Origin: Archilochus colubris
Taxonomy: Eukaryota > Chordata > Aves > Apodiformes > Trochilidae
Reading direction: 5' to 3'
Length of the DNA: 64,000 nt
NCBI GenBank assembly: GCA_023079485.1
Contig: CM041104.1
Coordinates: 7,114,864-7,178,863, forward strand
Shown: positions 43,701 to 58,700 of the stretch, piece by piece
Position numbering within the stretch: the stretch's first letter is position 1
Layout of the letters: each line of letters begins with the position of its first letter
The notes under the pieces: model-generated
The model's input: only the letters and a program-made list of their open reading frames with translations
Told to the model about the DNA's origin: nothing
The model's database searches: none
Made by a program: the position numbers and the translations under genes

Positions 43701-46700
43701 GGAAAATTCCTGGTGCTTTCAGTGCAGTGAAAACAGAATCTGTGTCTGGAAGGGCAGAGGTCATTCCCCAAGGCTCTTGAGCAATAGCAAGCAGAGCTGC
43801 CATAGTCCAGAGCCACTGAGCACTTCCCTGGAAATGATTACATGGTTATAAAATTAACCCAATCACAAGACTCCCTTGGTTCATACATGCTACCATTTTT
43901 CCTCCTGAACTTTGATAGACTTCTTTTGAAACAGAGAAAAACAAAGCAGCAGGAAGGTGAGAGCAGTCAAAGGCAGCTGGCAGAGCAGAGGGGTCGAAGG
44001 ATAAAGCTGAGGGAGGTGATGGTGCCACAGGCAGCTCTGTGGGCAGTGTGGCTCTCTCCCTAAAAGACTCTTCTTCTGACATTTATTAGCATTTGTTGTT
44101 TGCATACTCATCAATCTTGCTGGGCACTGGGAGCATTAATTAACATTTGCAAGATAACTTGTAAACAAACCTTTCAATTTTATTTAGAGTTTTGTTCAAT
44201 TTTACTATTGGTTGTAATATTTTTTTTATTCTGGGGTGTGCTTGCTCCAGAGCTAAATTATTCTGAAGTGGTCTTGATCCTTTTTTGTTCAATGATTGTC
44301 CTATCCTAAGTGGAAAAATGTTTAATATAGGTCCAGTTTTTCTTCTTTTGAGGTAGAATAATTTGTATAATCAATGCTACAGCTTTTTTTAAAAAGTGGT
44401 TTGCTTTTACACATATGTATATAGATCCATATATGTTTTACAATTTTGGGAAAACCCTCCCTATAGTCTCTTTCTGTCTTGTTTCAGTTTGCCCCTTGGC
44501 TTTTGGTCTTGCAATGAAGATTTGTTGTTGGATTTATGTTGTGCTTCACTGTGATGTTTTCTAGAACATTTCCCATTTGTCAGAGGAGAAATATCCCTTA
44601 TTTATAATTAGTTTTTAAAATTGTTCTTCACCTGTTTCCTCGAGTCAATTAGAGCCTTCACTGATATGCTCATATACCAAGGGACTGTTAAATATTTTCA
44701 GTTGCTCTACCCCTATGAGAAGCAAAGTGTCTCTGTTGTGAAGATTACTTTGATGCAACTTTCCACACAGAAAACTGAAAGAATACTTTGTCAGTGGAAG
44801 AAAAAAATTATACAACCTTTAGAGATCAAACAGAAAGGGTTTAATGAGAGCAAAGCTATTTTCTGTATAAAAAGAGTCAAAGAAAAAGAAAAATTACCAC
44901 TTGCATTTTAAAACATAATTATTTTTGCTGAAATTACCACTGCCAGGTTTGTTGCTCTGGTCTGGTGGAATTGAAGCCCTGGGGAGCAGGTGGGAGCTGC
45001 CAAGTGCCAGTGCTGAGCCCTGGGAATGTCGGGGATTTCTGCACAGTCTTGGGTGGCATTTTACCAGCACCTCAAATTAGGGCTGCAGATGGGCTTTGCA
45101 TCCAGATCTTGGGAACCTCATGTGAAGCAGGGGCTTCTCTGTGATTAATGAGTTAAAAAATAGAAGCAAACTCCTCTTAGCTCAGTGATATTCGTGTGTC
45201 CACGTGTGCTGAAGCTCTGGAGCTTTTCTAGCACAGCTGCTTTTGAAATGCAGAGCTTGAGTGCTAAAGGCAAACCAGAAATTCTGTCATTCCTGCCACT
45301 TTTCCAACACTCAGTGCAGGTGTATTGAACAATAAATCTGTATGGGTTTCAATTCACTCATTTCTTGCACCCAGTCAGGGTGGGTTCTGCTCTTTGGCTT
45401 TCTCCATAACTGTGTTGATTTTTATCCTGAAGTTTGTGGATGTGTTACTGATCTGGTGTCTGCTCTGGGAGCTTGGCAACCACCACATTCAGCTAAGGCC
45501 TGGAGTGGGTTTTTTGCAGTTGACCAGGCCAGTTGTGGGTTTGCTGTCCCAGCTCTGGTCCCTGGCTTCATGCTCAGCTGCTGCAGCTGAGGCCCCAGGA
45601 CCCCAGGAGGCATCTCCACTCCCTTCCCAGCCCACGCTCTTCCTGACCCCATCGTGGCAGGGAGCAGAGCCTGCAGCTTCCTCCCAAAAGCCCCAGCAAG
45701 CCCATTACTGGGCACAGGAAAAGAAGGTCCAAGTGGAGGGACAGAGGTGCCTTTCAGTGACAATTCAACCTGTTCTATAAACTGGAAAAGAGTGGTAAAA
45801 TAAATACTCTGTGGCTTCCAAATGACTCTCAGCTGTTATTTATAGCTCTGCGGGCGCTCTGCCCCGTGGCTGCTGACAATGTCCCCGTTCAGCCCATCCT
45901 GACCAAGCTCAGCTCTGTGCTGAGCTCCCCCCTTCCCTCTCCCAGGGTTCTTCCATCCTGGGCTTGGAGCTGTTCTCCTGACTTCTTTCCATGACTCGTT
46001 ATTCCGGCTGTGGCTGTCGTGACAAATGGCTTTGGTCTCGTTTGTACTCCTGAGTGGGTGAATGAATTCATGGTGGGGGGGCACTGGGTTCTGCCAGCCC
46101 TGGACAAGGCTGGGGTGATGTTCCTGCCCTCAGGAAGCAGCATGACACCAGGGGGCTTGATTTATGGATTTCCGTAGGCACTGGGATGGGTTGCCATGGA
46201 ATGGTTTCTCACAGGTCCCTTGGGAAATGCTGATCCAAGAAAAGATCTCTATGTACCTCCTATTGCAAATGTAGGGACTTGATACATCTACTTCTGAAAG
46301 CTCTTTTTCCATAGCCATGCAAAGCAGAGTTTGTGGAATCTGGAGAGGAAGCATGAAGATTAAGTGTAAGAGGGCCAAGATATTGGGACACCTCCGGATG
46401 TTGGCAGCAGTGCCTGTGGAGGTTGGGCACCCTAATTCAGCATGATGGGATAGTTCCCACTCTCCAGCGAGCTTCCTCTGTTGGTGCCCCAGTGTACTGT
46501 CACCCTGCAGCACATCAGAAACTCAGGCAGTTGAGAAAGTCTTGGATTTTGCTGTGGTCTCAGAGGATCAGTGTTAAGTCCCAAATCCCCCCACAGTGTA
46601 GCAGGGAGGATGTTGTGCTTGGTGGGATTTATTTAGGAAAAATTCTGTATCCTGGAAGGAGTAACTTGTGCATTTTGCTTGTCTAAGAGCCTTCAAGTGA

Positions 46701-49700
46701 AAAGATGTCTCTGTAATGCCATGTGTCTCACTTTTCCTCTCCCCTCCCTTTGCAGGAAGGAAGATGTCTCTACGTGATCCTGCTGATGGCCCTGTACTGG
46801 TGCACGGAGGCGCTGCCCTTGGCCGTGACTGCTCTGTTGCCCATCATCCTCTTTCCCTTCCTGGGGATCCTCCCATCTAGCAAAGTTTGCCCACAGTATT
46901 TTTTAGACACCAATTTCCTCTTCCTCAGTGGTTTAATCATGGCCTCAGCCATTGAGGAATGGAATTTGCACCGCAGGATTGCTCTCCGGGTCCTGATGTT
47001 GGTGGGAGTCCAGCCAGCCAGGTGACTACAGGAGCAGGGGGATCTCCATGGGGAACGTGAGCTACAGGTGCTTGGGCAGCAGCTCTGGGCTGTGCTGCCA
47101 GTGTCTCCCATACCAGGGGAGTGTCCACATCCCCCTTTTCCCCAGCTTCCTGAGTTTATTCAGCTGTTTGCCTTTGCTCAGAGGCCAGCAGAGCACGCGG
47201 ACAATCATTTGGCTCAGCCCTGTGTTTGTGCTCCATCCACTTAAAGGATAAGCACAGAACTCCCTTTTTCTTGTTAATTTTATTATCCCTGCACGTGAGC
47301 TTTTCTTCCTATAGCTATAATATATCGGAGGACTTGCCAAACTGAAGAAATTCAGCTTTTCCTTTTTTCTCTCTTCCAGATTAATTTTAGGAATGATGTT
47401 GACAACGTCGTTCCTGTCCATGTGGTTAAGTAATACTGCCTCCACTGCTATGATGCTTCCAATTGCAAATGCAATTTTAAAAAGCCTCTTTGGGGACAAA
47501 GACACTACTAAGGATATGAAAAGGGAAAATGAAGAAAACCAAGGTAATTGAGACAGGGCAGTAGCATGAGCCAGATGAGGTCTTCCCTCCTGCCTTCAAA
47601 TATGCCCCATTTTATTAACTTCCCTGGCACAAGTGTCAGGATTCTTAGCCACAGCTGGATTTCAGTGCTGGTCCTGTTTAATACACATTTTATTACTGTG
47701 GTGGAAGAAGTCTGGGCATAAAACTCCCTTTGGGCATAAAACCCTCTTTTATCCTGCCCCTTCCTCACATCGTGCAGGAGGCAATGCTTATGAATTGCCT
47801 GGAAAAACCAAGACGTGGGGGTGTCAGACAGCCAGAAAGCTGCTGCTGGCCCAAGTTAAAGGCCAGCTCTGTGGGCATGGAGGTGATGGGGCTTGTAGGG
47901 GTGCCTTGGGATGGGGAGAGCCAGGGAGGGCTGTCAGCAGTAAGGCTGGAGCAGAGGAGTGCTCAGTGCTGGTGCTTGGTGCAGGGACAGGCAAGGGACC
48001 TGTAGGGAATGGGTGGGACAACAGCAGTGTACAGGGTACTGAGGCCTCATGGACAGGGGGGTTCTCCTCTTGTTTTCCTGTTTGTTCACCCATGAAACTG
48101 GAGTCTGAGCTGGAGGAGAAAGGGGAGACTGGCAGGGTAAACACCAAGTTCCCAAGTGTTTGGTGTTTTCCTGGCTTGATGCTTGGTGTTGTTCCTGAGC
48201 AGGTTGGGGGTCAGGGGTAAGCAGGTAGATAAGGGAAGTCTTCACAAGTCATTTACCAGGAGTTTTGGCTTCTGGCAGGCAGTGATGAGAAAAAAAAAAA
48301 AAAAAGTCATGAAGGCCCCCTGGCAGGGCCCCCCTGTTACTGATAGTTGGAGCAGTAGGCACGGCTTCCATTTCTTGCACTAATATTAGTGATTCTTCTG
48401 CCCTTGTATTTAAAAGCAATGGTTTTTTGGTTCTTACTGAGTCTAAAGGCAGAAAAATGGGCCTCCAGAAGATGACTCAAATGTGTGAATATTCTAATAA
48501 AGCTATAATTAATCATTCATCATTAATGTCTAGCAATCATGAGATATTTGCACTCTGGGTTGCTTTATCACATCTGCTTTATGAATTTTTGACTGTTCTC
48601 ATCTATTAAAATCTATGCCACTGACCTTCTTGCTATGATTTCTTACTCTGCAGAAGCATTGTGTTTTGTCAGTCTGCTTTTAACCTTCCTGACCCCATCC
48701 TCTGAAATGATTTGACCATGTAGTTTTGCCTGTAAATACAGTAGAGTTTGGGAACACATAAAATCAAGACCCTTTCTGTCTTAGCTATTGGCAAGCACAA
48801 AATTAACATCTTTGGCTCACAATGCTTACAGTGGTGCTAGAGGGAAGGTAGAGGCATACAAGTAGGAGCATGAATAAAGTGATGCTTTATAAATACCATT
48901 TGATGGTGTGATGATGTATTTTTCTTTTGAGGTAGAGCTTTATAAAAGTAAAAACACAAGTGAAGGAGGAGTCGTCTGTCAAATATCCAACAGCAAACTA
49001 CAGGTTTTCTTGTAGACTTTTTATTTGAACTTCAGTGTCCTAAGGTACACTCGTCCTGTTCTGTAATCTCACTGAATGGATGAGGAAAGCTGAGTTTCTT
49101 GACGGAAGCCCTAAATCTGAAGTCAGTGAAAAGCAGTGAATCCGATGTTACAGGTAGGAGCTTTGAGGGAAAGGTGATCTTTGTGTAGGGGTTCCTGTCT
49201 GAAACCCGGCTGGATGTAAGGAATGTGCATTTGGAAAAAAAAAATTATTAATTTTTTATAATGTAACTGATTATATTCTAAACTGAACAGGCAGATTTAT
49301 TTGTGAAGGGGGCTGTGTGTTGAAGCAAGCTGTTACAGTGACGTATGATTAGGCCAGCTTGCAAATTGCAGATCTGCTTGGGGATGCTTTAATAACACTG
49401 TGGTCCAAGAGGCTGAAAAATACTTGGGTGTCTCAAAAAACCCAAACCCAAACAAAAATCTAAAGGTTATGTAGCATGTAAAAGCATTTAATTTTCCAAA
49501 GAAGTTTCAACAAGTGTTTGAAACCAGGTTTGTTGGAGGGATTTGCTCAGTGCAGAATTAAAGTGATGTCTTATCAGTGGTCACTTTTTTGCTGATGAGA
49601 GGTCCTCAAGGTTGCAATTGCTTATATCCCTGCCCAACCAGGGAGGCAGCATGTTACAGGTCAGTAAATACTTGCATGGTTGTGTTACTGGTAGCTGAAA

Positions 49701-51384
49701 TTTGGTGTCATATTTTGTTAATTTTTTTCCTACTGGCTACTGATGCCAGAATGCAGTTAGAGGAGCTTTGGTGGCTGCACTGGTAGCTGGTTCTGGTTGA
49801 TCAAAGCAAGGCTCTAAACTGAACACACCAACAGGCTTTTTTTCAAGTTCCAGAATTTTCTTCCCGGAGTGGGTTGTAGATTCCCTACAGTTCTGTCTGA
49901 CATCTCCAGTGATAGGTGTGTGACAAGCTGGGAACCACTGTGCTAGTGAGCCTGTGACCATCTCTCTTGCTCTCTGCCCACTAACCCATCATTGGCAATA
50001 TTTCATTTTTCTGAGCAGCTTCAGCAACTCCAGGTAAAAATCATGAGGAGGTATTTCCATCCTTTTTTTTTTTCCTTTTTTCCCTGCACAGAGAATGTCT
50101 TCTGCAAATTCAAGATACCCTGCAGCCAGTACTTGAGGAATTTTGTTGGGCTGCATACTTGGAAATTATGTCTCTAAAGGGGCAGGTGGGAAATGTGCAT
50201 TTTTGAACACAGCTGCCTGGTTTGGCTGCCTTACCCCAGCCTGTACTGGCAGGTTATGGCCCCAGCACTGCTACTGGCACCCAGGGGTTGGAAATATTCC
50301 TGCTTGGGCTTTTTTTGTTTTTTAGAAACCATAAAAACGTCACTAAAGCCAAACTTTTATGGGACAAAACTTTCTGCCTCTAAGGTATATGAGGTGTTTG
50401 GGTGAAAAGGCCATTGAATCCTTCTCATACTGCTCTATGTGTAGAGCTGTGTCCGGCCTATGTGGTCTTTGGCCTCTTCTGACTTAGGGACTGGTAATGA
50501 TTTTTCACCTACTTTGCACAAGTTTCATAGGAAGAGCTTTCTCTGCAGCAGCTTTGGCTTGCCTTTACACAGCTTTTTCCTTTGCTGCCTTTTGCAGACC
50601 TCCCTTGTGAGGTAACTTACAGCTGGTCCTGGCAAGTTGGGAAGGGAGCTCAGGCTTAGCAGGGGAAAAAAATTGAAAAATATTAAGAGTTGGAATGAAA
50701 TGTGTCTCTTTGCAGAGCCAGCACTAGGCTAGAGGGGGACAGCAGTGGGCGAAATTGGGCCAAATGTGTTGGGGGATCAACAGTTAGCCATGGGTTAATG
50801 TTTGTCCATCTCATTACACCCTTCCATGGCATCATTGCTGGGATGAAAGCTCAGCATGTGTGTGTCCAAGCCAATTAACTCCAATTCAGTAAATTAGCCA
50901 TGTGTAAACCATGACTTTGCAAATCTCCTTGGTTCATTGAGCTGGAATGAGCTCTGTGTCTTCAGTGCACATGTGAGTGAGTCCAAAGACTTTGACCACT
51001 GGCCTCTGTGCACTGCGTTTGGTCTCCAGGGCATGAACAGGTAGGAGAAGATCATGGATAGGACTGGAGAGGGATCATGGATAGGACTGGAGAGGGGTGC
51101 AAGGACATTTGGGGGATGATGGGATGTGGGCTCTGCACACAGTGGTCTGCAGAGGCCAGGAAGATGCAAGGACACAGACCTCTAGACCCCAAAATCATAT
51201 AAAGATCCCTGGGAAAGGCAGCAGAGCCAGTGGTGATTGGTAAGGGCCACTTGGGCTGAAGGTGGTTGAAGTTTACAAATTCTCCAGTCCTGAGGAGGAC
51301 TGGAAAACAGGGTGCAATGGCACAACCCTACTGTCAACCTCAGGAGGTTAAGCCACGAGCCAGAACTACAAATGCCACAAGCCT

Positions 51385-51415
<31 letters not shown>

Positions 51416-54400
51416 GTGATTATATTGTATTTCTGTCCTTTGATTTCTGGTTTCTTCCTTACGTACATATGTGGTAGAGTGGTGTGCACCTCCCAGTTTA
51501 CTGTCAAAGTCACCACACTGGTTGTTCTGGATAAAATTGACCCAATTCCCAAGTGTTCCTCTGTCCTGCTTGCATTCCCTGTTTATTGATAAAAAGAGGC
51601 AGAGCCCCTGTGAAATACGCAGGAGGGCCCCTGGGAACTGGGTATGCAAGAGTGCCCTCCTACCCTTTGGGGTGGCTCTAAACTTTTGCTGGGGAATGGT
51701 CTTTCAGCCTGCAGGGTCTGTCATTTATGGAGGGAATGATGGGCTTGGGAATGGGCCTTCCCAATGGGGTGGATTTCAGAGGACCTGGTATGATGTCTAA
51801 CCCCCAAAAGCACCCTACTCCCATCTTTAAAGTGTGAATTACAGCTCTATGGTGATTTTGCACTACATGTCTGCAGGGGGTAAAATTCTCCCCTCTTGGT
51901 GACAGAGCTCCATGGCAAGGAGTGCTCCTGCTGCATCTTGGGGAATGTGCCTTAACAGATACATCAGGCCCAAGAGTTTGTCTTCCAGAGAATGAGATAC
52001 GGTTACCCCCAAGGCCCCCAACCTCATCCCAAACCCCTGACTTCAAGGGGCAACCTGAAACTCCTGCTCACACGAGTGGATCCCAGAGTCCAACCCGTGG
52101 CATTAGTGAAAGGACCAAGTAGAGTGGTTGCTTGGTCATCCCCATCAGATGCTTCCAACCCCATGGCAGGAGCTTGTCCTTTGTTTGGATCAGCCCTCCT
52201 CTGTCAATGGCACTTGTTTCCTCTGTTTGGTTCAAGGAGGATATTTCTAGATACTTTGAACTGTTTTAAAGTCCTAATCTTTCTTTTTCAGCATCTTTAC
52301 AGCAGAATAAACTTTACACTGTACCAACTGAGATGCAGTTTCTGGCAAGTACTGAGGAGTAAGTTAACTATAAAGTTTGTATTAGAGAGTTGAGAAAGAG
52401 AATTATCCCCTGAACTAGACCAAGCTTTAGGAATTTGAAATTCAATCACTGAAATGCTTGATTATACCAAATGTCCCAATCACTAGCAGCCTGATGATAG
52501 AAACCCTCCTCTGTGTGTCCAGCATCCCTCTGCATGTCCCAATCATTGCAGAGATTGTCCAGCCACCCTGAACTGGCAGCCAGAGGTGCCTTCTGCTGGG
52601 GAGTTGTCCCTTGGTTTTCTCAGGAACATCAAACATGTGAAACCAATGACATAAAACTCACCAGGATTTACACACTGGTGATGATCCTGTTTTGATACCA
52701 CCGATAGGAATGAAGCATCTTTTCAGGAGCAGATGTTTCCTTCTTCTCGGTGCTATCATTTTATTTTTTATTTTATTTTATTTTATTTTAGCAGTCCTGT
52801 GGACTTTATGCCAAACATTACCAGTTGCTGAGGGGCTGGGCAAGGCATGTGCACCCTCAGCTCCTATGTGTGGGTGCTGAGGATGCTCTGCCCTCTGCAA
52901 AGCTGCTGGTCCCAGGTGGCAGTTTGCTGGGCAGACCCCTCAGCTGCACTGAGCTGCTTAGGTGTCCTTGAGGAGAGTGTTAGCTTGGATTGCTAAAAAC
53001 TGGGAGTTTTCCTTCTGTCAAGGCTCTGAAGTGGTTGCACTGTATTTAAACCAGGGCTTTCACCGGATTCTCTTTTGGACTATTTTAAAGCAAAGATCTG
53101 TCAGAGGAGAAGGAGATTTCCAGTGATGCTCTCTCCGACATAAAGGAGGAAGAGGAATATAAAAGAAATATATGGAAAGGTTTCCTCATCTCAATCCCAT
53201 ACGCTGCCAGCATTGGGGGTACAGCAACGCTGACGGGAACGGCACCAAACCTCATCCTTCTGGGACAGCTGAAGAGGTATGGGAGGCTGTCCTGGAGAGC
53301 CCTGTAAATCCTGGAAAAGAGAGACATGTCCTCCATCCCTGTAGGAAATTCCCTATTGTGCTGGGAACTGGTTTGGAAAATTCATGACCTTTGAGAAAGT
53401 TTTGGGAAACCTGGTGAGCAGATGAAAATACAGAGTGGTTGCCTCCTTCTTAGCTATACTAAACAGGTTCCCAGTGTAGCCAGTTAGGCTGCCAGCCAAA
53501 CCAATGGGCTTCACCTTGCTGATGCTCTTAATCACACTGAATTTAATGGGACATGACTACCTATTTACATTTAATCTGGTAACTGTTTTGATTAAACGGG
53601 CCCAAGGTGTTTCTTTGCTGGCCTCTGTCACCATGCTCAGTCTCTCTCAGGCAGGGGCATCCCAGGGAGGCTCCTGTTCATATCTCCAGTAGAGTTTAAT
53701 CCTGGGTGCTCAGGAGTGTCACTGGATGAAGGCATCAGCCATCTGGAGAGGTTTTCTGATCTTCCCATGAATGCTTCCAGAGCTGGGCTGGGCAAGCTGT
53801 GGGTGGCAGGGTGGCCTGAGTGGGTGTCCCAGCACAACACTCTCCAAATCTCTTAGTGCCAGTGTTAATGCACACAGCAGAATAATTTTTAAATGCACAC
53901 TGGCAAGTTTGTGGGGTATTTTTCTGCTGACTTCAGGTATTTGTTTACCCTTAAATTAAAGGATTGTTTCCTTTGCATTAACTTGATTTTTCCCATTTGC
54001 TTAGTTATTTTCCAGAATGTGATGTGGTGAACTTTGGTTCTTGGTTTATGTTTGCATTTCCTTTAATGCTGATTTTTCTTCTCCTGGGATGGCTGTGGAT
54101 CTCCATCCTGTATGGAGGAATCAACCTGAGGTATGTTTATAGTCACTATACATGTATGTTGCCTCTCATGCTAAACCTCCTGCTATCACCAAGGATCCTC
54201 TCATGGACAGTGAGGGGTTTCATGACTAACTTCAGGATGCTCATGCTATGACAAGTCATCTGTTTTTAAGAAGCTGAGATGCAACAGGAGGGGTTTAAAG
54301 CTGTAACTAGATATACTTTGTCTAACTGACATGCATATCTGTACAGAATAATTATTATATATTAATTCAGTTAAACATACAACCTTTAAAGGTTGGTTTA

Positions 54401-55758
54401 CTGCCTGCTCTGAGCCTGTGGAGGTCAGTGGCAGATTTTCAGTGATGGAGAGGAAAGCAGGAGCAAACTTTGAAGACCAGAGTGAAATCTTGCTTCCCTT
54501 AGAACTAGTAGCAAAAATTTCCTAGAACACAGAAGAACTGGGATGTGCTCCTGGGACGGAATCTTGGGTTTGGAGCAGATTACTTCACCACAGGGCTTAA
54601 ATTTACAACAAGGTGTTAATCTGTAACTGAGAGTAACATGTTTTTCCTGTAAATCTTTGCTGAATACATGCAACCCCTGGGGTACACTACTTAAAATGAT
54701 TGCAGCATTGCTGTGCCGGTTCCTCTGGAGCTTTTTTCCCCCTTACAGGCTCTCATACGTAATAGTAACAAACTCACAGTCTTGCTTCCTCCAGGGAAAA
54801 AATCTTTAATTGTTATTTTGATTTTAAAACACAAATAGAGGAGGGGAGGGGGGCGGGTGGGAAGAGAACAAGTGTCCAAATATTTACATTGTCTCTGATA
54901 CAGAGAAAAAAAAAAATCAATGGGAAAGTTTCAATCCAGAAAGTGTTGAATGCTGGTCCTTCAGTTGCTGGTGGGGCTTCAGGGATGCTCTGCTGGCTCA
55001 GAGCTTCTCAGACCTGACTGGAGTTGGTGTGGTCTGGAGCCTGAATCCCTGAGTCCCACAGGGAGGGTTGGGACATGGCCCTGAGCAAGCAGGTGAGGGA
55101 AGAGGTACCTGTGCTGCCCGAAGGCCCTGGTGACAGTCAGAGTTGCTCTGGTGCTTGGAGAACGTGAGGCTTTGTGTTGTGTTTGGCTGGGCTCCCAGCT
55201 CAGAGCTGCACTGGGACAGCTGGGACAGCACAGATCCCAGTGGTCCCCAGAGGAGAGAGGTGCCTGGGCTGAGACTGCAAAGCTGCACGAGTACAAGTGT
55301 GTGTCTGCAGGAGCTTGGGGGATGTTTTGGCTGCAGCAACCCAGGGAGAGGCTGAATCCATAGCACAGGGCAGGCACGGGGACATCACTGCAGGAGCAGC
55401 TCAGCTTTGCTTGAATCCAAAAGGCATGAAAAGGCTTAGGTGTAGGCTGGCTGAGCTGATGCTGCCCTCAATAACACTCCCTCTAAAAACCAAGAAGGGC
55501 TGAGTATATCTCTGTGAGGTTCAGGAGTCTCTGAATGGTCAACCATTCATCCATGCAGAAGATCCAGCCATGAGATTACATTGGAGCTGTGAGGGAAGAT
55601 AGGAAGCACGGGCACTGTGGGGCTGGGGGAGCTGTAGAAAGTGGGGGTTTTAAGTTTAACCAGGCATGGTTAGCAACTGGATTCAATGGCATGAGATGTG
55701 ATAGGAGATGAGGTGTCAGACATGAATATATATATTTTATATATATATTTATATTTAT

Positions 55759-55798
<40 letters not shown>

Positions 55799-58700
55799 GC
55801 ACCTATCACCATATTGATAAACATTCTTTGGAACCACTCTGTGCATCATTTGTGGGCACATACTGCAAAGGAGCAAACAGGGTGTGAGGTCAGTGTGGCT
55901 GGGCTAAGAGGCTTAGCTAGGAGCACATTAACATTCCCAGCCAGTTAGAAATTCCTCACATTTTTGTTGATCCTCAGCAGCATCCTGGGATCACCCAGGA
56001 AATTGCAAGTGACTTCAGAAGTGGAGGGGCAGATTAATTTTCCCTGTCTTGCTCTTCCTAGTTATTGTGTCCAAGTAGGTATGTGCTAGAGATGAGGACA
56101 TCCTGCAATGTTGGGTCTTCGGCCATCGCAGCCCATGCTGGAGGAAACTGCTCAGAATATAAATAGGAAAACTTCCTAACTTCTGCAGGGTCTCCTTTGC
56201 ATGAATGCAGAGAGAGAGGATATATGAAATAAATCCTGTGTCTGCACCAGCATCCTTCATCATCAGTCTTCATGATCTGGAGCTGATGCAAAGGGAGCCA
56301 CCAGAGATGTGCAACTTTGAGCCTTGCAGAGCAGGCAGGGAGGAGGGCAGTGTGTGTGTCTGTGCTGCAGGAGTCAATGCAGTGTTTGCTGTGTCACCTG
56401 TGTTAGTGGCATGTGAAGATTTAACTGTGTTTCTTCACAGGGCCTGGAGAAGAAAAAAGTCAAACATAAGAATGGATGCAGAAGCCCGAGCCAGAGAAGT
56501 GATCCAAGAGGACTATCAGAAACTGGGGCCAACAAAGTGAGTCATCAGGCTGGGACTGAAATGAAAAAGAAATCAAGTGGGACAGAAGTGTCCTGTCTTA
56601 AGAGTGAAGAGCTGGGGGAAATGGAGGTTTTTTTAGAAGATGAAATAGATGTTTGCACATGCTTCAGCCTTTCCACTTTCACTAAGAGGAATAATTGCAA
56701 ATAGCAGCTTGTTCAAATCTTCTCAAGAACAAAGTTTGTATTACAGGGTAAATTCATGCTGAGTTATTTAATTACTGTTTGTAATTTTTCTGCTCCAGGG
56801 ACAAAGCCAATCCTATGTGTGCTATGTACTAACCAACACAGTCTTAATTTTGAAGACTTGTGCATAGCTGTGTGTGAAGCAGGAAGCATTTGCTGAGAAG
56901 GCTGAGGGATCATATGATAGATAGGAATGATATGGGCTGTGGATATACTTGGAGAAAGCTTAATAGCTACTCAAAGAAAATATATTTAAAGAAGTCAGAT
57001 CCATGTCATGGAGTACATGATTCTTTCTGGATAACTCCTTCAACTGTATTAGCTGAGTGAATAAAGAACAAGATTATTTTAGCTTCTTATTGTAGTTTCT
57101 CAAAGATCTTGTCTTCTGGGAAAAGCTTGATGCAAGTTGTGATGATGGGGACCATGTTTTGGAGAAAGGAACCAGCAGAAAGAAAGATGAGTTTTAGACT
57201 TTAGAGAAAGATAAAGGGGGGAGCAGGAAAAGTTTAGTGAATCAAATCCTAGGCGTGTCCAAGCCACTGATATTCTGGGCTAGCAGGGATAGAGAAGGTT
57301 TCTGAAACTGTATCTCTTAACCTTATGGGGTCTGTGTTTCTCTTTCTGCAAAATAATACTTTCATACTCAGTGCCGTGAAGACTGTGATGTTTGTGTCAT
57401 GCTATCAACACTGTAATTATTGCTGTTGTGTAGAAAATGGAGTGGTTCTTCAAAGACAATTGTCTGTGCCTGTGCTGTAAATGAAAGAAATTGGTTTATT
57501 TGTTCCACTCAGTACATTACCAAGCAGCCTGCAAAATATCCCTGAAAGAATCAAAGTCCCGCTTTGAGCTCTAGGAGTGAGGAAGCCCATTAAGCTGTGC
57601 TTTACCAATTTGATTAGCAGCCCCATAACTTAAAATCAATGCAAGTGGCCTCTTCCCAAGGTTTTAAATGCCCTTCCTTGTGCTCAGACAGGTTTTATAC
57701 AGTGTTTTGAGGCATTGTCTTGGTTAAATGTTGGGTCAAGCCTGATACTTCATGGATGATATTGTCATTTACCCAGCAGCTTCTCATGTGCCTGAGGGGT
57801 ACTGTTTAGGTTTTGACCTCTAAGTTTGTTCCTGCTGTCTTATACATGATTTGAATTTCAGTTGTCCTTTTACATTGCTTGAGCTGGAGTGCAGCCATCC
57901 CTGGCTGACCCTGCCTTAGGGACATCCCTGAGGGCAGCTGGAATGGCTATGAAATGCTGCTTGGCCTGAGCCAGAGGGTCAACCTTGTATACATCTGTTG
58001 TGACATCTGCTCTGGACATTTCCTTGTTTCTCCTTAACGTCTTCCAACAAGAGAGAATTTCTGGCAAATACCAATATTTGCAAATAGATTTACAATCTAT
58101 TCCAGTGGTTCATTGTAGCTATTTTTAGAAAACCAGCCTAACTTCTCACTCAGGCTGCTGCAAGCTGACTTCAATACTAGTCCTAACTTGGATTCACCTC
58201 TTTATAACATTTTAACTCCATTTCTTTCTGGTTTAGGTTTGCAGAACAGGCAATTTTCTTCCTCTTCTGCATGTTTGCCATCATGCTTTTCTCTCGGGAT
58301 CCCAAATTCATTCCAGGCTGGGCAAGCTTGTTTCCACCAGGGTAAGATTTTATTCTCATTCCACTGTCACATTTTTCAAAAGTATTTCCAAGTTGTTGAG
58401 ATTTCTGGGTTTTTGATTGCTCAGGTTTCCTATAAAAAATTGAACAAAACTTTGAGTAGCAGAGACAACTTGATTGTTTCTGTCTCCTGAAGGAGGCACA
58501 CATGAAGCCTGGTGGGAAGTTGGCATGGGTCTATCTGAGGGCATCCCTAGGGTTTTAATGTTGGGAAAGCTGTTTACAGGTACATTTACAGTGGAATAGT
58601 GAATTCTTTCACTGGAGGTCTGGAAACTGAAGAGAGATGGCAGGACCCAGCCCTGTGTGCTGTCCTGCCTGTTTGGCAGTTTTGCCTTCACTGTGACATC

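Larger units (their letters stand above)
47544..52291 (+). other. SLC13A3 intron 3 (about 4.7 kb)
   Basis: It holds an A16 run (48290-48305), a 23-bp direct duplication near 51051-51096, and a possible poly(A)-tailed retroposon at 51238-51415. No exon recognised. Confidence 0.6.
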
